Source of the DNA: Bacteroidales bacterium UBA5621
GTDB taxonomy: Bacteria; Bacteroidota; Bacteroidia; Bacteroidales; VadinHA17
Assembly: GCA_002424525.1 (NCBI GenBank)
Contig: DIKJ01000192.1
Coordinates: 1 to 9,569 of the forward strand
Direction of reading: 5' to 3'
Length of the DNA: 9,569 nucleotides
Position 1 is the stretch's first letter. Each line of letters starts with the position of its first letter. This document shows, piece after piece, positions 5,656 to 9,569 of this stretch. The position numbers were made by a program, and so were the translations under genes. Under the pieces are notes generated by a model, which saw only the letters and a list, made by a program, of their open reading frames with translations, did not search any database and was not told the origin of the DNA.

Positions 5656-6603
5656 TTATTCAATTACCTTGATAAGGGCGCTGGTTCCTTTTCCCGGAGT
5701 GCTTTCAATAATAAAAACACCTTCGACCGACCTGACACGGGTCTCTATGTTGGACAATCCCATGCCTCTGTTATCTTCCGCGCCGAGCATTGAGGTGTCA
5801 AAACCCCGCCCGTTATCATAGAATTGCAAGGTAATGAATTTTTCGTGTTTATGTAATTCTATTTCGATCCTTGAGGCACCCGAATGCCGGATTGAATTTG
5901 TAATAAGCTCACAGGCCGAGCGGTAGAGGACGACCTCCTTGTCGTTCTCGAGGCGTTCATTCTCCATGTTTGACTTGAAAACCACCTTGATCGCTTTGGT
6001 CTGGTTGATTTTTGAAGTAAAGGCGCCAATGGCGCTGGAGAGCCCGAAATTCTGCAGGACATGAGGGCTGAGGTTGTCAGATATGTCCTTTATCGTGGCA
6101 ATTGCTTCATTTACAAGGTGGTTGGTATTATTGAGTATTACTGTTCCCGAAGGATCCTTTATTCTGTCGTTAAGCGCCGACAGCGACATTTTGACTGCTG
6201 AAAGGATAGGGCCGAGCCCGTCGTGAAGATCTTTGGCAAACCTCTTTTTTTCATTTTCCTCGGTGGTGATGATCGCGTTAAGGACCCTGCGCTCGGTCCT
6301 CAGCCTGTCAACCTCGGCACGTTTGAGAGAGTAAAAGAGTTCCCGGATAAGAATAACGCCGACAACTATCATGATTGAGATAAAAACACCCATCCACTCG
6401 TCGATCATCTGCCACGTGTACGAGGGTGTTCCGCGGAAAAACTCATTTAGCTGGATGATTTTCCGGATAGCCATAAATGCAAACGACAGGGAAAGCAGGA
6501 TCCAGGAGACCCGGTATTTTGTCAGTTTGATGAACCGGAGAGCTATAACTGCTGCAATTATCTGCAGAACAATTGAGATTACAAGGGCGATCAGTCGTAC
6601 CAT
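5656..6603 (-). CDS. Membrane sensor histidine kinase, HisKA_3 / NarL-partner type
   Basis: A 315-residue kinase. The N-terminus has three predicted membrane helices (about 4-25, 32-50, 69-88) joined by short loops, with no sizeable periplasmic domain, so signals are probably sensed in or near the membrane. A probable coiled coil (about 89-118) leads to the dimerisation/phospho-acceptor helix with His127 in RFAKDLHDGLGPILS. The ATPase domain shows the N box (CELITNSIRHSGAS, Asn236), G1 box DNGRGFD (263-269) and G2 box GMGLSNIETRV (280-290). This architecture is typical of kinases paired with NarL/FixJ regulators, and such a regulator follows 22 bp downstream. The ATG at 6603 gives the complete first helix. 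The gene is divergent from waaA across a 101-bp spacer, so it is probably the first gene of the minus-strand cluster. The ligand cannot be read from the sequence. Confidence 0.94.
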   Translation of the reverse strand: MVRLIALVISIVLQIIAAVIALRFIKLTKYRVSWILLSLSFAFMAIRKIIQLNEFFRGTPSYTWQMIDEWMGVFISIMIVVGVILIRELFYSLKRAEVDRLRTERRVLNAIITTEENEKKRFAKDLHDGLGPILSAVKMSLSALNDRIKDPSGTVILNNTNHLVNEAIATIKDISDNLSPHVLQNFGLSSAIGAFTSKINQTKAIKVVFKSNMENERLENDKEVVLYRSACELITNSIRHSGASRIEIELHKHEKFITLQFYDNGRGFDTSMLGAEDNRGMGLSNIETRVRSVEGVFIIESTPGKGTSALIKVIE

Positions 6604-6624
6604 TTTGCTGCAAAATATTTCCTG

Positions 6625-6632
6625 TAAAAATA
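6625..6632 (-). promoter_or_regulatory. Candidate -7 box for the histidine kinase gene (TATTTTTA)
   Basis: Read on the minus strand, TATTTTTA matches seven of eight positions of TAnnTTTG and lies 21 nt before the kinase ATG. No convincing -33 TTG is found upstream. This is the best candidate in the divergent spacer but remains weak. Confidence 0.25.
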
Positions 6633-6676
6633 GGTGTTAATTTAATGCATTGTCCGGTAAAGATCAGTTTATGTGT

Positions 6677-6684
6677 TAACTTTG
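6677..6684 (+). promoter_or_regulatory. Bacteroidota -7 box (TAACTTTG) for waaA
   Basis: The octamer fits TAnnTTTG fully and ends 20 nt before the waaA ATG at 6705. A TTG at 6650-6652 lies 24 nt upstream of the box, somewhat farther than the usual 19-21. Confidence 0.6.
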
Positions 6685-6704
6685 AATCTGCTTAACCACA
6701 TCTG

Positions 6705-7952
6705 ATGAACACACTCTATAATATTGCAATACAGATATTTAGCATTCTAACATACATTGCTTCTCCCTTCAATCCGAAAGCAGGGCAATGGATCAGGGGA
6801 CGAAGAAACTGGCAGGAATCGCTCGGGAAAAAGATCCGTCCTGACGAAAAACACGTCTGGATCCATTGTGCTTCGCTTGGTGAGTTTGAGCAGGGGCGAC
6901 CGGTAATTGAAGCCATCAGGGAAAAGATGCCGGATCATAAGATTGTGCTCACTTTCTTTTCGCCTTCAGGGTATGAGGTGAGGAAGAATTACCAGCTTGC
7001 CGATTGCATCTGCTATCTGCCGGCAGATACTCCTGCCAATGCCAGGAGGTTTATTGCCATGCTGAATCCCGAGTTCGCGATCTTTGTAAAGTATGAGTTC
7101 TGGTACAATTATCTGTCGGTGCTTCACAGAAAGGGGATCCCGCTATATCTGATCTCAGGTATTTTTCGTCCCGGACAACATTTTTTCAGGTGGTACGGTT
7201 CGTTTTCCAGGGGTATTCTCGCGAAGTTCACCCATTTTTTTGTGCAGAATGAGCAATCCGTTGAGCTTCTGGGAAGCCTTGGGCTGAAGAACGTTACGCT
7301 TGCCGGGGATACTAGGTTCGACAGGGTTGTTCAGATTGCCGGAGCCGCAAAGGATATACCGCAGATCGTAAAATTCAGGGGTGAAGAGATGCTCTTTCTT
7401 GCAGGGAGCAGCTGGGCGGAAGATGAAGCGATCATCACTGAATATATCAACAGGTATCCCGGAAAGATGAAATGGGTATTTGCTCCCCACGAAACCGACA
7501 GGGCAAATATAAGCAGGCTTGAGAAGCTCATTAAGGTTAAAACCGTCAGATTCTCGGAGTTTACGGATGCTTCGGCAGATTCGAGGGTATTGATCATTGA
7601 CGGCATGGGAGTGCTGTCGTCGGCTTACAGGTATGCGCATTTGGCAGCCATTGGGGGAGGGTTTGGCAGGGGTATCCATAATGTACTTGAGGCGGCAGCC
7701 TGGGACATCCCCGTGCTCTTTGGCCCAAACCATGAGAGGTTCCGCGAAGCAGTCGATCTGTTGAAGCTTGGAGGGGCAATGACTTTCAGGGACCAGCCCG
7801 GTTTTGAGAGCATTCTTGAGAGGTGGACCGGGGATGAAAATCTTTACAGAAATGCGGCAGAAGCGGCTGGAAACTATGTAAGGGAAAATACCGGAGCAAC
7901 CCGCAGGATAATGGCTTCGATCACGCCTGAAGATATTAACACGAAACACTAA
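6705..7952 (+). CDS. waaA: 3-deoxy-D-manno-octulosonic acid (KDO) transferase
   Basis: A 415-residue GT30 glycosyltransferase (also named kdtA) that transfers KDO from CMP-KDO to lipid IVA at the cytoplasmic face of the inner membrane, the first step of LPS core assembly. The N-terminus has a hydrophobic anchor (about 3-22). Family motifs: HCASLGEFEQGRPV (54-67) with the likely catalytic Glu60; VKYEFWYNY (128-136); GDTRFDRV (201-208); LAGSSW (232-237); APHE (260-263), CMP-binding region; GGGFGRGIHNVLEA (317-330) and PNHERF (341-346), which bind the nucleotide sugar. Length is normal and no key residue is missing. Whether it adds one or two KDO units cannot be told from the sequence; many Bacteroidota make mono-KDO lipid A. 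It stands alone on its strand, with its own -7 box and no nearby lipid A genes. Confidence 0.96.
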   Translation: MNTLYNIAIQIFSILTYIASPFNPKAGQWIRGRRNWQESLGKKIRPDEKHVWIHCASLGEFEQGRPVIEAIREKMPDHKIVLTFFSPSGYEVRKNYQLADCICYLPADTPANARRFIAMLNPEFAIFVKYEFWYNYLSVLHRKGIPLYLISGIFRPGQHFFRWYGSFSRGILAKFTHFFVQNEQSVELLGSLGLKNVTLAGDTRFDRVVQIAGAAKDIPQIVKFRGEEMLFLAGSSWAEDEAIITEYINRYPGKMKWVFAPHETDRANISRLEKLIKVKTVRFSEFTDASADSRVLIIDGMGVLSSAYRYAHLAAIGGGFGRGIHNVLEAAAWDIPVLFGPNHERFREAVDLLKLGGAMTFRDQPGFESILERWTGDENLYRNAAEAAGNYVRENTGATRRIMASITPEDINTKH

Positions 7953-8071
7953 AAAATTGTTTAAAACTAATCTTTTCTGATAACGGGGGATCATCCAAAG
8001 AGATGTAAATTGCGACGTTGAATTTAACGGAAAATTAATATCTTTTTCAAAACTGAATCACCGCAATACTT

Positions 8072-8079
8072 TAGATTTG
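8072..8079 (+). promoter_or_regulatory. Bacteroidota -7 box (TAGATTTG) for the TonB-dependent receptor gene
   Basis: The octamer fits TAnnTTTG and ends 33 nt before the ATG at 8113, giving a leader of roughly 28 nt. No exact TTG -33 element is seen. The rest of the 160-bp spacer after waaA is AT-rich; I find no hairpin with a T-run, so waaA readthrough cannot be excluded. Confidence 0.55.
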
Positions 8080-8112
8080 CATATTGAATATTAACCTTTA
8101 ATCCTGAATTAT

Positions 8113-9569
8113 ATGATAAAACATTTTAAACGAATTTTTGCAACAATCAGCTTTTTGTTCATCGGTCTTATGATGTTCGGCCAGGGAGCCACAACATCAT
8201 CTATGAGCGGAACCATTTCCGACAACAGGGGAGAACCTTTGACGGGGGCCAGTATTGTTGCGACTCACCTTCCTTCAGGGACCAGGTATGCTACTGTGAC
8301 TGATATTGCAGGGACTTACCGGATCCAGAACATGAGGGTGGGAGGGCCATACACCGTAAATGTCTCATTTATCGGATACTCTACCGTAAGCTATACGGAA
8401 GTCACTCTTAAGCTTGGAGAGACTTATGTGCAGAATGGTCAGCTGACTGAAACGACTACAACCCTCAGCGAGGTGGTGGTAACGGCCGGAATGCGGAATA
8501 CCATCCTGAGTTCACAGCGTGCCGGTACCCAGTCCAATGTTAGCGGCAGGGATATCAGCACTCTTCCGACGATAAACAGGAGCATATCGGACTTCACCAA
8601 ATACTCTCCGCAGGCGCAGGGCTCTTCCTTCGGGGGCCGTGACGGACGGTACAATACCATTACTGTTGACGGAGCAGCCTTCAACAATAATTTCGGATTA
8701 AGCAATAACCCCCTTCCGGGAGGCAACGCCCAGCCGATTTCACTGGATGCCATCGAGGAGATATCTGTCAGCGTCGCACCCTACGATGTCAGAATGTCCC
8801 AGTTTACAGGCGCCAGTATCAATGCGGTCACCCGCAGCGGCGACAACACATTCAAGGCATCAGTCTATACATATTTGCGTCCCAAATCATTTACGGGAAA
8901 CACCGTCGACGGCAATGAAGTGGCGGGAGCAAATGACAGAAATTCACAGAATTACGGTTTCCGCGTGGGCGGGCCGATAATAAAGAACAAACTCTTCTTC
9001 TTCGTGAGCGGTGAGTATGAAAAGGAGGATATACCCGGTGTGACCTGGAGACCGAGCACAGACGGGGTCGCTAATCCCGATCTTAAGATATCCCGTACCC
9101 TCGAGTCAGATATGATCACCGTCAGGAACCATCTTTTATCGGTATATAACTATGATCCCGGCAAATACAAGGATTTTGATCCTTTTCAGAACAAGAACAC
9201 CAAGATCCTTGCGCGTCTCGACTGGAACATCACCGATCAGCATAAGCTGACCCTCCGCTACAACGATGTTGTCGGAACATCTGACCAGCAGACCAATGGC
9301 AACAGCGGACCTCCGGCCAACGCGCGCAACTCGAACCGTATATCGAGCCAGTCGATGGCTTTCTCCAACTCCTTCTACGGATTCAAGAATACCGTCCGGT
9401 CATTTACCGGGGAACTCAACAGCACTTTCGGAGCAAAGATCTCCAATAAATTCCTTGCCAGTTATACGTTCATCCAGGATACGCGTACAAGCAACTCCGA
9501 CCTGTTCCCTTTTGTAGATATCTGGACCGGGTTTGATGAAAACTTAAGGGGCGGCGACCAGTACATGTC
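8113..9569 (+). CDS. Oar-like TonB-dependent outer-membrane receptor, 5' part
   Basis: The frame opens at ATG 8113 and stays open to the window edge (485 complete codons plus two bases). Residues 1-24 are a signal peptide (basic MIKHFKR, hydrophobic FATISFLFIGLMMF, then GQ). Residues about 30-115 form a carboxypeptidase-regulatory-like domain (SGTISDNRGEPLTGASI, TDIAGTYRI, VSFIGYS). A TonB-box-like stretch TTLSEVVVTAG (116-126) precedes the plug, which contains LPTINRSISDF (151-161), GGRDGRYNTITVDG (174-187) and LDAIEEISVSVAPYDVRMSQ (211-230), then FTGASINAVTRSG. The barrel begins with GGPIIKNKLFFFVSGEYE (286-303). These features match the large (~1000-residue) Oar-like TonB-dependent proteins common in Bacteroidota rather than SusC, since the SusC start pattern and a SusD partner are not visible. 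The transported substrate is unknown. No Shine-Dalgarno is seen before the ATG. Confidence 0.93.
   Translation, partial: MIKHFKRIFATISFLFIGLMMFGQGATTSSMSGTISDNRGEPLTGASIVATHLPSGTRYATVTDIAGTYRIQNMRVGGPYTVNVSFIGYSTVSYTEVTLKLGETYVQNGQLTETTTTLSEVVVTAGMRNTILSSQRAGTQSNVSGRDISTLPTINRSISDFTKYSPQAQGSSFGGRDGRYNTITVDGAAFNNNFGLSNNPLPGGNAQPISLDAIEEISVSVAPYDVRMSQFTGASINAVTRSGDNTFKASVYTYLRPKSFTGNTVDGNEVAGANDRNSQNYGFRVGGPIIKNKLFFFVSGEYEKEDIPGVTWRPSTDGVANPDLKISRTLESDMITVRNHLLSVYNYDPGKYKDFDPFQNKNTKILARLDWNITDQHKLTLRYNDVVGTSDQQTNGNSGPPANARNSNRISSQSMAFSNSFYGFKNTVRSFTGELNSTFGAKISNKFLASYTFIQDTRTSNSDLFPFVDIWTGFDENLRGGDQYM

Noticed and set aside
7155..7994. 279-codon open frame on the minus strand across waaA
   Set aside because: It lies antisense to a clearly identified KDO transferase; its translation has no recognisable motif and an atypical Cys/Pro/Arg-rich composition.
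8439..8980. Short frames on both strands inside the TonB-dependent receptor gene (also 9266-9517)
   Set aside because: The long frame from 8113 gives a continuous, recognisable receptor; these are out-of-frame shadows.
1..9569. CRISPR array, tRNA, insertion sequence, toxin-antitoxin or phage genes
   Set aside because: No spaced direct repeats, no tRNA-like cloverleaf, no transposase or integrase motifs and no small paired toxin genes were found on either strand.

Overview
The window looks like chromosomal DNA of a member of Bacteroidota, probably a Bacteroidales/Marinilabiliales-like lineage. The signs are a type IX secretion (T9SS) C-terminal sorting domain, an Oar-like TonB-dependent receptor, a KDO transferase for lipid A assembly, Bacteroidota-style -7 promoter boxes (TAnnTTTG) and few Shine-Dalgarno sequences. 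The order-level placement is an inference from gene types only. I see no tRNA, rRNA, CRISPR array, insertion sequence or phage gene. No stretch over 300 bases lacks a gene.

Left part (1-3321, + strand): the 3' end of a large secreted multidomain surface protein (HYR, Ig-like and sorting domains), closed by a strong intrinsic terminator. A 42-bp heptamer repeat and a -7 box follow. Then comes a two-gene unit: a small lipoprotein of unknown function and, 2 bp later, a LuxE-like acyl-protein synthetase/acyltransferase.

Middle (3318-6603, - strand): a co-directional cluster read right to left. It holds a membrane histidine kinase, its NarL/FixJ-type response regulator, a YraN (UPF0102) nuclease-fold protein, and an exported bleomycin-hydrolase-like C1 cysteine peptidase. 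Gaps are 22, 31 and 59 bp, so the first three or all four may be one operon. The peptidase gene meets the LuxE-like gene tail to tail, and the two stop codons share a TTAA.

Right part (6604-9569, + strand): a short divergent promoter region, then the KDO transferase gene waaA/kdtA, a 160-bp spacer with a -7 box, and the first 485 codons of an Oar-like TonB-dependent outer-membrane protein that runs off the window.

Most genes concern the cell envelope: surface adhesin-like protein, lipoprotein, exported peptidase, lipid A core transferase and outer-membrane receptor. I do not see a clear new defence or mobile system. The most unusual points are the lipoprotein/LuxE-like pair with a near-terminal cysteine, the low-GC block inside the sorted surface protein, and the link between a two-component system and an exported cysteine peptidase.
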